A stretch of 20,984 nt of DNA from an uncultured Alphaproteobacteria bacterium (GCA_944392285.1 CALXWF010000133.1:1-20984); one strand, 5' to 3'. Shown: positions 12,920-20,982, counted from the first letter of the stretch. A program made the numbers and translations. Notes: generated by a model from the letters alone, not told the origin.

Positions 12920-14773
12920 ATGGAAAGTTATGTATTATTTTCATTGCTGCTGGCAGGTTTGTATGCCGGTTGCGGAGTGTTGAATATGTTGCCGTTGGGC
13001 AAAGTCTGTTCGGGTCGTCTGATCTTTCTGGCGGTTCGTACCTTGATCATATTCTTAGTATGGTGGGGTATTAATAGTTTGTTTATTCCGCTTTTGAGTT
13101 GGGACAGCCGCTTAATCTACTGGGAAATGTTGCTTACATTGTTTGTGGGAGCTTTTATTTTCGGGGATTATGATGATTATAATGATTATGATGATTATGA
13201 TGATTATGATGATTATGATTATTATAATAATTATGATAATTATCGTAATTATCATAATGATGATGATGTTGATGTTGCTTTTTCACCGGTAAGTTTTATT
13301 CTGTTTGTCGTGATGCTTATTTTTATTATAGTCTGTGCGGTTAAGTGCGGAAAGATAGGGTCTTCGGAAGTCTATCGCGATATGCTGCCGATAACGACGA
13401 AAGTTGATTCCGTTTTTGAAAAAAACATCAAACCGACTTCCTTGGAAAAAATGCGTACGGTTAATAGGTCAGTGGCTTTGGGTCAGGTTGAACAGAAAAT
13501 GGGAGAAATTTCCGGTCTGGGATCCTGGTGTGAAATCGGTAAAATGTCGCTGCAGCGTATCAATGGCACATTTACGGTGACGGACGGAAAAGGACAAAAA
13601 ACCCGCCTGGTTTTTGATAATGACTTTATTTGGGCTGCGCCTTTGGAATATCGCGGCTATTGGAAATGGAGAAGATTCAAAAATCAAGGAACGCCGGGAT
13701 ATGTTCTGGTCAGCGCAACGGATCCGAGCAAGTTTTATCTGGTGACGGCCGTTAATGACAAACCGTTAAGCATCAAATATCTGAGCAGCGCTTTTTGGGC
13801 TTATGATCTGGAAAGAGCGGTACGGAGAGCCGGGCATATCGGATGCGGACTTGCTGATAACGGAATTCAAATTGACGGGCAGGGGCATCCTTTTAATGTC
13901 TTTGCCAAACTGGAAAAAGTTACCTTTTGGGGGCCGGATAAAGTTGTCAGCTGTATTACGGTGGATATGCAGAGCGGCGAAGTAAAAGAGTATGCTTTAA
14001 ATGAGATTCCCGAGTTTATCGATATCGTTCAGCCCGAGAGTTTGGTTTATGATTATCTTTCATGGGCCGGTGATTTGGTTAACGGTTATTTTAACTGGTC
14101 TCAGGAAGGAGAGTTCATGCCAACCGGATTAGAGGTTATTTACGGTGACGATAACTGTTCTTACTATGCGGGGATTCAATCGGTCGGAGCCGACCGTTCG
14201 ACATTTGGTTTTATTTTGACCGATGTGCAAAGCGGAGAAGCGACTCTTTATAATATTTCCGGAACAACGGAAGATGCTGCCCGAAGTGCGATTAACAGTA
14301 ATGAGTGGGTCGCCAAATTCAAAGGCGCTTATTATGCCGATGATGCCGTGTTTTATAATGTGCAAGGTCTGCCGACTTATTTTGCGCCGATCTTGATGAA
14401 CAGCGGCGGCAGAGCCATCGTAAAAGGCTATGGTTTTTGCTATGTCAAAAATCGTGAGGTTACCGGTGTCGGTGCAACTAAGGAAGAAGCTTTAGCCGCT
14501 TATCTGCGTGCCTATAATCTGGTGAATAGCCGTAAAGAAATTTCCGACGGTCATGTTTACGATACGACGGAACGACTGCAAATTTTGAAAATAAGACAAG
14601 AGGGTTCTTGTTATTATTTCAAATTTGCCGGCTATGAAGATAAGGATTTCTACGCCTTTGCCGAAATCTTACCGCAAGTGCGGTGGATGGAGGCAGAGGG
14701 AAACCCTGTGGTGAAGGTCAAATTCAAAAAAACTGATGACAGAAATATTCCTATCATCAGTATAGAAGAATAA
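12920..14773 (+). CDS. Multi-TM protein with Asp-Tyr repeat loop, function unknown
   Basis: A 617-aa protein that I do not recognise. Hydrophobic segments lie at about 4-22, 34-58, 66-82 and 121-142. Between the third and fourth is a low-complexity acidic/aromatic stretch (83-116) of Asp-Tyr-Asp units grading into Asn-Tyr units and an Asp run. The remaining 470 or so residues are soluble and beta-rich, with phrases such as CITVDMQSGEVKEYAL and GFILTDVQSGEATLYNI that look like two related modules recalling PepSY-type 'DxxSGE' strands. A Trp/Tyr-rich segment (YRGYWKWRRF) lies near 235. The topology suggests a membrane anchor with a large exported or cytoplasmic domain. It has its own promoter, an A/T-rich leader without a Shine-Dalgarno site, and lies downstream of tilS where ftsH is common in related genomes. 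Confidence 0.75.
   Translation: MESYVLFSLLLAGLYAGCGVLNMLPLGKVCSGRLIFLAVRTLIIFLVWWGINSLFIPLLSWDSRLIYWEMLLTLFVGAFIFGDYDDYNDYDDYDDYDDYDYYNNYDNYRNYHNDDDVDVAFSPVSFILFVVMLIFIIVCAVKCGKIGSSEVYRDMLPITTKVDSVFEKNIKPTSLEKMRTVNRSVALGQVEQKMGEISGLGSWCEIGKMSLQRINGTFTVTDGKGQKTRLVFDNDFIWAAPLEYRGYWKWRRFKNQGTPGYVLVSATDPSKFYLVTAVNDKPLSIKYLSSAFWAYDLERAVRRAGHIGCGLADNGIQIDGQGHPFNVFAKLEKVTFWGPDKVVSCITVDMQSGEVKEYALNEIPEFIDIVQPESLVYDYLSWAGDLVNGYFNWSQEGEFMPTGLEVIYGDDNCSYYAGIQSVGADRSTFGFILTDVQSGEATLYNISGTTEDAARSAINSNEWVAKFKGAYYADDAVFYNVQGLPTYFAPILMNSGGRAIVKGYGFCYVKNREVTGVGATKEEALAAYLRAYNLVNSRKEISDGHVYDTTERLQILKIRQEGSCYYFKFAGYEDKDFYAFAEILPQVRWMEAEGNPVVKVKFKKTDDRNIPIISIEE
13166..13219 (+). repeat. In-frame 9-bp tandem repeat (six units)
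   Basis: gattatgat is repeated six times (the second unit is gattataat), encoding Asp-Tyr-Asp units. Degenerate Asn/Tyr codons continue to about 13267. Unit gain or loss would keep the frame and only change loop length. Confidence 0.9.
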
Positions 14774-14774
14774 G

Positions 14775-14808
14775 AAAACCCCTGAGAGCTTGGCTTTCAG
14801 GGGTTTTT
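14775..14808. terminator. Bidirectional terminator between convergent genes
   Basis: aaaacccctga (14775-14785) / tcaggggtttt (14797-14807) give an 11-bp stem with A-runs on one side and T-runs on the other. It serves the 617-aa gene (plus) and accC (minus). Confidence 0.9.
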
Positions 14809-14810
14809 GC

Positions 14811-16178
14811 TTAGATATCCTTGGCTTTTGGCTTTGAGTTTTGTTTTTTCTCAAGGAATTTTTCCAACCAGTGAATGTTATACTGGCCGTCAATGAATTC
14901 GGCCTGAGAAATAATCTCTTGCTGCAGCGGGATTGTGGTTTGGACGCCGTCTATTACAAACTCTTCCAAAGCACGACGCAAGCGCATTAAGGCGGCATTG
15001 CGGGTTTTGCCATGGACAATGAGTTTGGCAATCATGCTGTCATAATAAGGCGGAATGGTGTAGCCGGAATATATCTCAGAATCTACACGGACGCCTAAAC
15101 CGCCGGGGGCGTGCCATTCGTTAATTTTGCCGGGGCAGGGAATAAAGGTTTCCGGATTTTCGGCATTGATACGGCACTCAATGGCGTGGCCGCTGAAAGT
15201 AATGTCTTTCTGGCTGTAGCCAAGGGTGGCACCGCTGGCAATGCGAATCTGCTCGCGGACAATGTCTATGCCGCTGATGGCCTCGGTAATCGGATGTTCT
15301 ACCTGCAGACGGGTGTTCATTTCCAAGAAATAAAATTTGCCGTCTTCATATAAGAACTCTAATGTGCCGGCATTGGTGTAGCCGAGCTTTTCAATGGCGG
15401 TGCGGACAATCTCACCGATTTCTTCACGTTGCTGTTGGTTCAACGCCGGAGAAGGACATTCTTCAATAACCTTCTGGTGGTGGCGTTGAATGGAACAGTC
15501 ACGTTCGCCCAGGTGAACAACATTGCCGTATTTGTCTGCCAAAACTTGCATTTCAATATGACGCGGTTTTTGCAGATATTTTTCCATATAAACCGTATCA
15601 CTTGAAAAAGCGGCTTTGGCTTCGGCGCGGGCCATGGTGTAGGCCTCTTTGACTTCGGCATCGTTAAAGGCGGTTTTCATACCTTTTCCGCCGCCGCCGT
15701 CTTTGGCTTTGATAATGACCGGATAACCGATTTTGTTAGCCCATTCAATGGCGTGTTCAACACTCTCTAAGGCCGGAGAGCCCGGAACAACCGGAAGACC
15801 GGCTTTGATGGCTGCGGCGCGCGCCGTAATTTTGTCACCCATCATGCGCATTTGCTCGGCAGAAGGGCCGATAAAGGTAATGCCGTGACGCTCTACCATT
15901 TCGGCAAAGTCGGCGTTTTCGGACAAGAAACCGAAACCGGGGTGGATGGCGTCAGCACCGGTAATTAACGCGGCCGAGATAATGGCCGGCATGTTCAAAT
16001 AAGAATCGCGCGAGCGGTTGGGGCCGATACAAACAGCTTCATCAGCCAAACGCACATGCATGGCGTTGGCATCTGCCTCAGAGTGAACGGCAACCGTGCG
16101 GATACCCATTTCCCGACAAGCACGATGAATGCGTAAGGCTACTTCGCCGCGGTTGGCAATCAGTACTTTTTCAAACAT
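14811..16178 (-). CDS. accC: Biotin carboxylase subunit of acetyl-CoA carboxylase
   Basis: A 455-aa ATP-grasp enzyme that carboxylates biotin on AccB, the first step of malonyl-CoA synthesis for fatty acids. Motifs in order are the N-terminal KVLIANRGEVALRI (4-17), HPGFGFLSEN (80-89), the glycine-rich ATP loop GGGGKGM (161-167), ERDCSIQRHHQKVIEE (225-240, with Lys236) and EMNTRLQVEHP (286-296), which carries the metal-binding Glu/Asn and catalytic Arg290. The length matches the E. coli enzyme, with a short Lys-rich tail. AGGGA sits 7 nt before the ATG. It starts 18 nt after accB, so the pair form an operon ending at the bidirectional terminator. Confidence 0.97.
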   Translation of the reverse strand: MFEKVLIANRGEVALRIHRACREMGIRTVAVHSEADANAMHVRLADEAVCIGPNRSRDSYLNMPAIISAALITGADAIHPGFGFLSENADFAEMVERHGITFIGPSAEQMRMMGDKITARAAAIKAGLPVVPGSPALESVEHAIEWANKIGYPVIIKAKDGGGGKGMKTAFNDAEVKEAYTMARAEAKAAFSSDTVYMEKYLQKPRHIEMQVLADKYGNVVHLGERDCSIQRHHQKVIEECPSPALNQQQREEIGEIVRTAIEKLGYTNAGTLEFLYEDGKFYFLEMNTRLQVEHPITEAISGIDIVREQIRIASGATLGYSQKDITFSGHAIECRINAENPETFIPCPGKINEWHAPGGLGVRVDSEIYSGYTIPPYYDSMIAKLIVHGKTRNAALMRLRRALEEFVIDGVQTTIPLQQEIISQAEFIDGQYNIHWLEKFLEKKQNSKPKAKDI

Positions 16179-16196
16179 AAATTTTTCCCTGAAATT

Positions 16197-16685
16197 TTAT
16201 TCAATAATGAGTAAGGGTTCGCCAAATTCAACCGGATCACCGCCGGCAACCAAAATTTTGGTAACTTTACCGCCTTTGGGGGCTTTAACCGGGTTGAAGG
16301 TCTTCATGGCTTCAATCAAGCAGATGGTTGCACCGGCTTCAACCGTGTCACCGACTTTAACATATTGCGGGGCATTGGGTTCAGGAGAAAGATATACAAC
16401 GCCGACCATCGGAGATTTAACGGCATTCGGATTTTGTGACGGGTCAACCTCGGCAGCAGGAGCAGCAGGCGCGGGTGCGGCAGCCGCAGGCGCAGCAACG
16501 GGGGCCGGTGCCATCGGCAAAGGAGCCGGAACCGGCGGAAGCGGGGCGGCAACAACTTGACCGGCAGGGGTGCGGGTCAGGCAAATGCGGCAGCCTTCAT
16601 CTTCATATTCAAGCTCAGTGAGGTTGGTTTTATCAAGAATTTCAGCAAGTTTGCTGATAACTTTAGGATCCAAAGGAGTTGACAT
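16197..16685 (-). CDS. accB: Biotin carboxyl carrier protein of acetyl-CoA carboxylase
   Basis: A 162-aa carrier whose biotinylated lysine shuttles CO2 between AccC and the carboxyltransferase. The ATG at 16685 (MSTPLDPKVISKLAEIL) has gagaag 6 nt upstream and is preferred over an in-frame TTG at 16703. Residues 1-45 form the N-terminal domain, about 46-80 are a flexible Pro/Ala linker, and 88-162 the biotinyl domain with KSPMVGVVY and the biotinylation motif EAMK (Lys128). It is the first gene of the accBC pair and is preceded by its own predicted promoter. Confidence 0.96.
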   Translation of the reverse strand: MSTPLDPKVISKLAEILDKTNLTELEYEDEGCRICLTRTPAGQVVAAPLPPVPAPLPMAPAPVAAPAAAAPAPAAPAAEVDPSQNPNAVKSPMVGVVYLSPEPNAPQYVKVGDTVEAGATICLIEAMKTFNPVKAPKGGKVTKILVAGGDPVEFGEPLLIIE

Positions 16686-16729
16686 CGTAAACTTCTCTTT
16701 CAAAAAAAATTACATAAATTAACGTTATA

Positions 16730-16758
16730 TTCATAACGCCATTTTTCAAAAATGACAA
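16730..16758 (-). promoter_or_regulatory. Predicted accBC promoter
   Basis: Reading the minus strand: TTGTCA (16758-16753), a 17-nt spacer and TATGAA (16735-16730). The leader to the ATG at 16685 is about 38 nt. Confidence 0.45.
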
Positions 16759-16781
16759 TAAAAATCTTGCTTTTTAAATAA

Positions 16782-16803
16782 TTTTGCTCAAAAATGAGCA
16801 AAA
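16782..16803. promoter_or_regulatory. Inverted repeat between divergent accB and EamA genes
   Basis: A perfect palindrome of ttttgctca and tgagcaaaa with a 4-nt aaaa centre, just upstream of both predicted promoters. It is a candidate operator or cruciform. A related ttttgctaa inverted pair occurs at 19146-19164 in the other divergent spacer. Confidence 0.4.
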
Positions 16804-16804
16804 A

Positions 16805-16833
16805 TTGCTTGATTTTGGGCATATTTTTAAAAC
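16805..16833 (+). promoter_or_regulatory. Predicted promoter of the EamA-family gene
   Basis: TTGCTT (16805-16810), a 17-nt spacer and TAAAAC (16828-16833). The resulting leader begins with a 7-bp hairpin, aacaccc (16839-16845) / gggtgtt (16856-16862). Confidence 0.35.
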
Positions 16834-16901
16834 TTATAAACACCCCTTCGATTGCGGGTGTTAAAATATAATTTTACTACATAAAATTGTTGAGGGGTGA
16901 A

Positions 16902-17336
16902 ATGACAGAATATTTGTGGTTGTTTTATGCAATTTTGTCGGCGGTGATGGCGGCTTTGGTCAGTGTGTTCGGAAAAATCGGTTTACAGGGGCTGGATGCC
17001 AACACGGCAACGGTTATTCGCGCTGTGATTATGGCTTTGTTTTTAATGTTGGTTTTGGCGGCTCAGCGCAGCTTTAGCCATGTCGGAGAGATTCTGGCGA
17101 ATCGGCGTGCCATGATGTTTATTTTTCTCAGCGGTGTTGCCGGCGCTTTGTCTTGGTTGTTTTATTTTGTAGCACTGAAATATGGCAAAGTTTCTCAGGT
17201 GGCGCCGGTTGATAAACTCAGCGTGGTCTTGGCTACGGTTATTGCCGTCATTTTTTTGCAAGAAAGTTTGTCTTTAACCGCCGGTGCCGGAATCGGCCTG
17301 ATTACCATCGGCATTATTATGGTGGCCTTGGGTTAA
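16902..17336 (+). CDS. Single-domain EamA/DMT-superfamily transporter
   Basis: A 144-aa inner-membrane protein. The ATG at 16902 follows AGGGG with 4-nt spacing, so an in-frame TTG at 16887 is less likely. Five hydrophobic helices lie at about 4-24, 35-54, 71-92, 98-119 and 125-143. The signature VSQVAPVDKLSVVLATVIAVIFLQESLS is typical of the end of an EamA domain (shown here as a family hallmark: APVDKLS and FLQE). Full transporters have two such domains and ten helices; this is one domain, so it probably dimerises. The substrate is unknown. It is divergent from accB and convergent with truA, whose stop is only 7 bp away with no terminator hairpin between. Confidence 0.88.
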   Translation: MTEYLWLFYAILSAVMAALVSVFGKIGLQGLDANTATVIRAVIMALFLMLVLAAQRSFSHVGEILANRRAMMFIFLSGVAGALSWLFYFVALKYGKVSQVAPVDKLSVVLATVIAVIFLQESLSLTAGAGIGLITIGIIMVALG

Positions 17337-17343
17337 AGAGAGT

Positions 17344-18087
17344 CTAATAAACGACTTTGCTTAAATATAAGCCGCAAGCCGGAGCGGTGGGGCCGGCGGC
17401 GCTGCGGTCTTTCTTCTCTAAGATGTTTTTTACCTCTTCAGGGGCAATTTCGCCGTTGCCGACCTGCTTTAAAGTGCCAACCATGTTGCGAACCTGATGA
17501 TGTAAAAAAGAGCGCGCTTCTACCGTGAAAATGATTTCTTCTCCAAGACGTTCGATATCAAGTTTATCAAGCGTTTTTAACGGTGATTTGGCCTGACAAG
17601 CGGCAGCACGAAATGAGCTGAAATCATGATGCCCGAGCAAATATGCCGCCCCTTGGCGCATGGCTTCGATATCCAATTTATAAGGGAGCCACCAGACGCG
17701 GTTTTTATCTATAATCGGCGGGGCAGCGCGATTCAAAATGCGATAAATATATCCGCGGCCTTGGGCGGAAAAACGGGCATGAAACCCTTCAGGTGCAACT
17801 TCAATCTTTAAGACGGCAACAGGGGCTTCCAATTGGCGCAAGTGCGCGTTGAAAGCCTGAAGCAGGCGATATTCGTTTAGCTTTGTGTCTAAGTCCACAT
17901 GAGCAACTTGGCCCAAAGCATGAACGCCGGCATCTGTTCTGCCGGCGGCCATAATTTCTACTTCTTGACCTGTGAAACCAAAAGCGGCTTTTTCCAAATA
18001 TTCTTGTGCACTCGGCCCGTCAAGCTGTCTTTGCCAGCCTAAGAGCGTGGTGCCGTCATATTCCAGAGTAAGCTTAAAGCGCGTCAT
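17344..18087 (-). CDS. truA: tRNA pseudouridine(38-40) synthase
   Basis: A 247-aa enzyme that isomerises uridines 38-40 in the tRNA anticodon arm. Family features are the N-terminal LTLEYDGTTLLGWQRQ, the catalytic motif AGRTDAGVHALGQ with Asp52, and the later FHARFSAQGRGYIYRI, SFRAAACQAKSPLKTL and FLHHQVRNMVGTL motifs. The length is normal. Its ATG overlaps the stop codon of the upstream dehydrogenase by one base (TAATG), indicating a two-gene operon with coupled translation. No independent Shine-Dalgarno site is evident. Confidence 0.96.
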   Translation of the reverse strand: MTRFKLTLEYDGTTLLGWQRQLDGPSAQEYLEKAAFGFTGQEVEIMAAGRTDAGVHALGQVAHVDLDTKLNEYRLLQAFNAHLRQLEAPVAVLKIEVAPEGFHARFSAQGRGYIYRILNRAAPPIIDKNRVWWLPYKLDIEAMRQGAAYLLGHHDFSSFRAAACQAKSPLKTLDKLDIERLGEEIIFTVEARSFLHHQVRNMVGTLKQVGNGEIAPEEVKNILEKKDRSAAGPTAPACGLYLSKVVY

Positions 18088-19100
18088 TATTCGGCGGCTA
18101 CGCTTATATATTCATGGTTAAAGAAACCGAGTTTGTCCTGAATTTCCCAGATAACCCGTAAAGCATCCAGAGCGTTTTGGCCGGTAATACGCGGTGTCTC
18201 CTTACCGTTGACGCAATTGATAAAGTGTGTCAGCTCAGCCGTTAAGGGTTGGTTGGTGGGAATAAACAGCTGCTCGACACTGCCTTTTAAGCCATAGTGC
18301 ATCCATTCGGGAATCTCTTCCTGATTGACATAGGGCATACGACCTTGAGTATGTACGTTAATGCTCTGATTGATGAAGTCCATGTCAATGTAGTTGGTGT
18401 CGGTCGTAACCGTTAGGGTGCGGACGCGCGCTTGCGTGATGCGGCTGGCGGTTAAGTTGGCCGTGGCGCCGTTTTCAAATTGCAATAAAGCCGTGATGTA
18501 GTCTTTGCCTTGCGGGCTGTCTTTGGTTTTGACCGAAGCGGCTTGAACATTGACTATCGGTGATTTTACCAAAGATAAAATAATTTCCATATCATGAATC
18601 ATCAAGTCCATGGAAACATCAACGTCGGTAATGCGGCCGCTGGCGGCAGACATACGTTGCGCCGTTAAAGAACGAATCTTGGTTGTGTCTGACAAAAGTT
18701 TGTGCATTTGTTCAACCGCGGGGTTAAACTGCTCAATGTGACCGACCAAAAGCGTGACATTATTGTCTGCCGCGGCTCTGATAAGTTTTTGACATTCCAA
18801 CTCCGTGGCGGCCAGAGGTTTTTCAATCAGACAATGAATGCCGCGATTTAAGAAAAATAAACCAACTTCACAATGGGTGACGGAAGTTGTAACAACGCTT
18901 ACCGCTTCTACATTAGCGGCGACTTCTTCAAGAGATGAAAACGCCCGAATACCGAAAGTTTCGGCTGCGGCTTTGCAGGCGTCGGGAAAAATATCATATA
19001 CGCCGACAAGTTCAATGCCCGGCATGGCTTTGTATGTTTTAAGGTGGTTTTTACCCATCATACCGGCACCGATTACGGCGACTTTAACGGAGTTGCTCAT
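18087..19100 (-). CDS. Gfo/Idh/MocA-family NAD(P) dehydrogenase, GnnA-like
   Basis: A 337-aa oxidoreductase. The Rossmann fingerprint VAVIGAGMMGKNH is at 7-19, the family motif EKPLA with Lys94 at 93-97, and DLMIHDMEI with His169 at 165-173. The segment LLVGHIEQFNPAV (117-129) is common in enzymes annotated as UDP-GlcNAc 3-dehydrogenase (GnnA), which oxidises the sugar 3-OH before the partner aminotransferase GnnB installs the 3-amino group used in amide-linked lipid A. That assignment is inference from family resemblance; other sugar dehydrogenases of the family are possible, and no gnnB or lpx gene is visible here. AGAGG sits 7 nt before the ATG. It is the first gene of an operon with truA. 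Confidence 0.85.
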   Translation of the reverse strand: MSNSVKVAVIGAGMMGKNHLKTYKAMPGIELVGVYDIFPDACKAAAETFGIRAFSSLEEVAANVEAVSVVTTSVTHCEVGLFFLNRGIHCLIEKPLAATELECQKLIRAAADNNVTLLVGHIEQFNPAVEQMHKLLSDTTKIRSLTAQRMSAASGRITDVDVSMDLMIHDMEIILSLVKSPIVNVQAASVKTKDSPQGKDYITALLQFENGATANLTASRITQARVRTLTVTTDTNYIDMDFINQSINVHTQGRMPYVNQEEIPEWMHYGLKGSVEQLFIPTNQPLTAELTHFINCVNGKETPRITGQNALDALRVIWEIQDKLGFFNHEYISVAAE

Positions 19101-19145
19101 AATTTAACCTCTGATAAATGTTAATGCATTAAATTTAGTTTACAC

Positions 19146-19164
19146 TTAGCAAAATTTTTGCTAA
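19146..19164. promoter_or_regulatory. Inverted repeat in the divergent dehydrogenase/SPOR-lipoprotein spacer
   Basis: ttagcaaaa and ttttgctaa flank a single T: a perfect 9-bp palindrome midway between two divergent starts. The half-site differs by one base from the ttttgctca pair at 16782-16803, but the arms are arranged in the opposite orientation. Confidence 0.4.
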
Positions 19165-19179
19165 AAAGCTCTTAAATTC

Positions 19180-19197
19180 TTGTTACATATTGTTACA
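19180..19197 (+). repeat. Tandem ttgttaca direct repeat upstream of the SPOR lipoprotein
   Basis: ttgttaca occurs at 19180-19187 and 19190-19197, a 10-bp (one helical turn) period, 15 bp before the ATG. It could be a regulator site or chance. Confidence 0.35.
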
Positions 19198-19212
19198 GAG
19201 AGAAATATATCC

Positions 19213-20982
19213 ATGAAACCCTTGCTGACTAATGCTTTTGGCGCTTTTTTCCTGCTTGCCCTTCTTGCCGGATGCGCCAAAGAATCTGCGAATCTGGAAA
19301 CACAAAACATTGAGGTTGAGGATTTGGCCTTTGCCATGAATCCGGAACCGCTTAAGGGGAAGGCAGACGTCTATACCTCAAAGGCGCGCTCTGCTAAATA
19401 TAATGCTGATGCCGCGGCTCAGCAGTTAAATAAGCAAATCAACAGCAAAGATAATACGCTTTCCGCGCGAGATATTATGCGGGCGGCACTTAATGTTAAG
19501 GCCGGGCCGGAGAATCCGCTTTATGATGCTTTGCGCGTCTTGGACATTGCAACAATCTATGCTATTTCCACACTGAGCGGTAATAGTGTTTATAATGAAA
19601 ATAATTTTTATGCAAAATCTGCACAAAATTTGGCGTTGCATGCCATAAAATCTCATAAAAATACATTGTTCGCCGAGAAAAAAGTTAAAGAAATAAAACG
19701 TCTGATTACCCGTGAACAAAAGGTGTTAAGCGAGCTTAATGCCAAAGAAGAACGCAACGGCGGGCTTGAGGAAGCGGAAGCACAATATAAAAAGAATCTG
19801 GAAGTTGTGTTGTTGAAGCTTAACGAGCAGATGAACAGCCTTATTTTCAGCGAGGTTGAATATGCCGGTTTGGTTAAGTTGGAAGACAAAGATATTCAGC
19901 TTGAAGGACGGCGTTTTTATGAACTTGAAAATTTTGATAAAAAAACGGGGCTTAAGTTGTTTCAAGAAGCCGCCGTGCGGCATCGTAACGAATTTGCTTT
20001 GGCAAAAGATTTCGGCTTGAATTATAATTATGCCGCACTAAAACACGCGGCCGGCGTTAAATATCCGGATATTTCCAGATTGGAAGTTAACGGTTTGGAT
20101 ATTAATAATCCTCGCTATGTTGAAAAATTGCAGCAAACTGCCGATAAAATTGCCGAGAACCTGCTTGATAAGGCGCTTGCTTATCGACGCAACACCAAGC
20201 CTGAGGAAGCTCAAAAATTGCGTAAGGCGGCTTTTGATGAGTTGGGCGTTGCCGTTTTGGCGCAAACCGAGTTGGCCTATAATATCGTGTTGCTCTCTGA
20301 TTTGGAAAATGAAAATCTGACCAGACAAATTAAAGAGGCTGAAAAAGAATTGCGTCGCTTGCAAAAATTAACCCAAGATAATCAAAATAAAATTGCCGTG
20401 CTTAATCAGCAGCTTGAGGTCTTTGCTTTGCAGACGCGTCAGAGCCAGATTGTGGCCGATAGGGCAGAGGCTTTGCGTGCCTTGTATTTTTACAGCGGGT
20501 TGTCGCCTTTTAATCGCACGCTGCTTAAAGGGACGATTAAAGATATTGAGGTTACCTTAAAGCAGAGTTTTAACAAAGATATGGTTGAAATGTTGGCGGC
20601 CGTTTCCAGAGCGCCGAAACCTCGGGATAATGCCATTCGCAATGATTGGGCCAAAGAAGAAAACTGGCTTGAAAAATTGGTCGAAGGCAAGGAGGCTACT
20701 CAAACCTCAAAGCAAAACCTGCCGACCGAGGCATATTCTGCCGCTTATGAAGGATATAAGATTATGCAGCTCGGCGCTTATTCTCAACGCCAAAATGCCG
20801 AAAAAGACTGGCAGATGTTGACCAGTCGCTATGGGGCCCTTAAGAATTTTAAACCTTATATCGAAGCGGCAAAATCCGGTAATGAAATTTTATACCGCTT
20901 GCAAGTGCGTAGTCCGCAGGGCGGTCTCAGAACTTTGTGTAATGAAATTCGCCAAGGCGGCGACGCTTGTATCTTAAAGTAA
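19213..20982 (+). CDS. Outer-membrane-type lipoprotein with TolC-like body and C-terminal SPOR domain
   Basis: A 589-aa protein. The ATG at 19213 begins a lipoprotein signal ending LLAGC (Cys21); a longer in-frame start would put charged residues ahead of it. The body (30-435) is dominated by long amphipathic helices. LEEAEAQYKKNLEVVLLKLN (185-204), HRNEFALAKDFGLNYNYAALKHA (about 257-279) and the helical stretch 350-430 (ELAYNIVLLSDLE to LRALYFYSGL) follow the layout of TolC/OEP efflux proteins, whose two repeats each carry such helix pairs; beta-barrel strands look reduced. Residues 513-589 match a SPOR domain: YKIMQLGAYSQRQNAEKDW, LYRLQVRSPQG, then a Leu-Cys helix and GGDACIL. SPOR domains bind denuded glycan at division septa. 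The OEP similarity is my inference; the SPOR and lipoprotein calls are firm. It is divergent from the dehydrogenase operon and ends 2 bp before the window edge. Confidence 0.85.
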   Translation: MKPLLTNAFGAFFLLALLAGCAKESANLETQNIEVEDLAFAMNPEPLKGKADVYTSKARSAKYNADAAAQQLNKQINSKDNTLSARDIMRAALNVKAGPENPLYDALRVLDIATIYAISTLSGNSVYNENNFYAKSAQNLALHAIKSHKNTLFAEKKVKEIKRLITREQKVLSELNAKEERNGGLEEAEAQYKKNLEVVLLKLNEQMNSLIFSEVEYAGLVKLEDKDIQLEGRRFYELENFDKKTGLKLFQEAAVRHRNEFALAKDFGLNYNYAALKHAAGVKYPDISRLEVNGLDINNPRYVEKLQQTADKIAENLLDKALAYRRNTKPEEAQKLRKAAFDELGVAVLAQTELAYNIVLLSDLENENLTRQIKEAEKELRRLQKLTQDNQNKIAVLNQQLEVFALQTRQSQIVADRAEALRALYFYSGLSPFNRTLLKGTIKDIEVTLKQSFNKDMVEMLAAVSRAPKPRDNAIRNDWAKEENWLEKLVEGKEATQTSKQNLPTEAYSAAYEGYKIMQLGAYSQRQNAEKDWQMLTSRYGALKNFKPYIEAAKSGNEILYRLQVRSPQGGLRTLCNEIRQGGDACILK

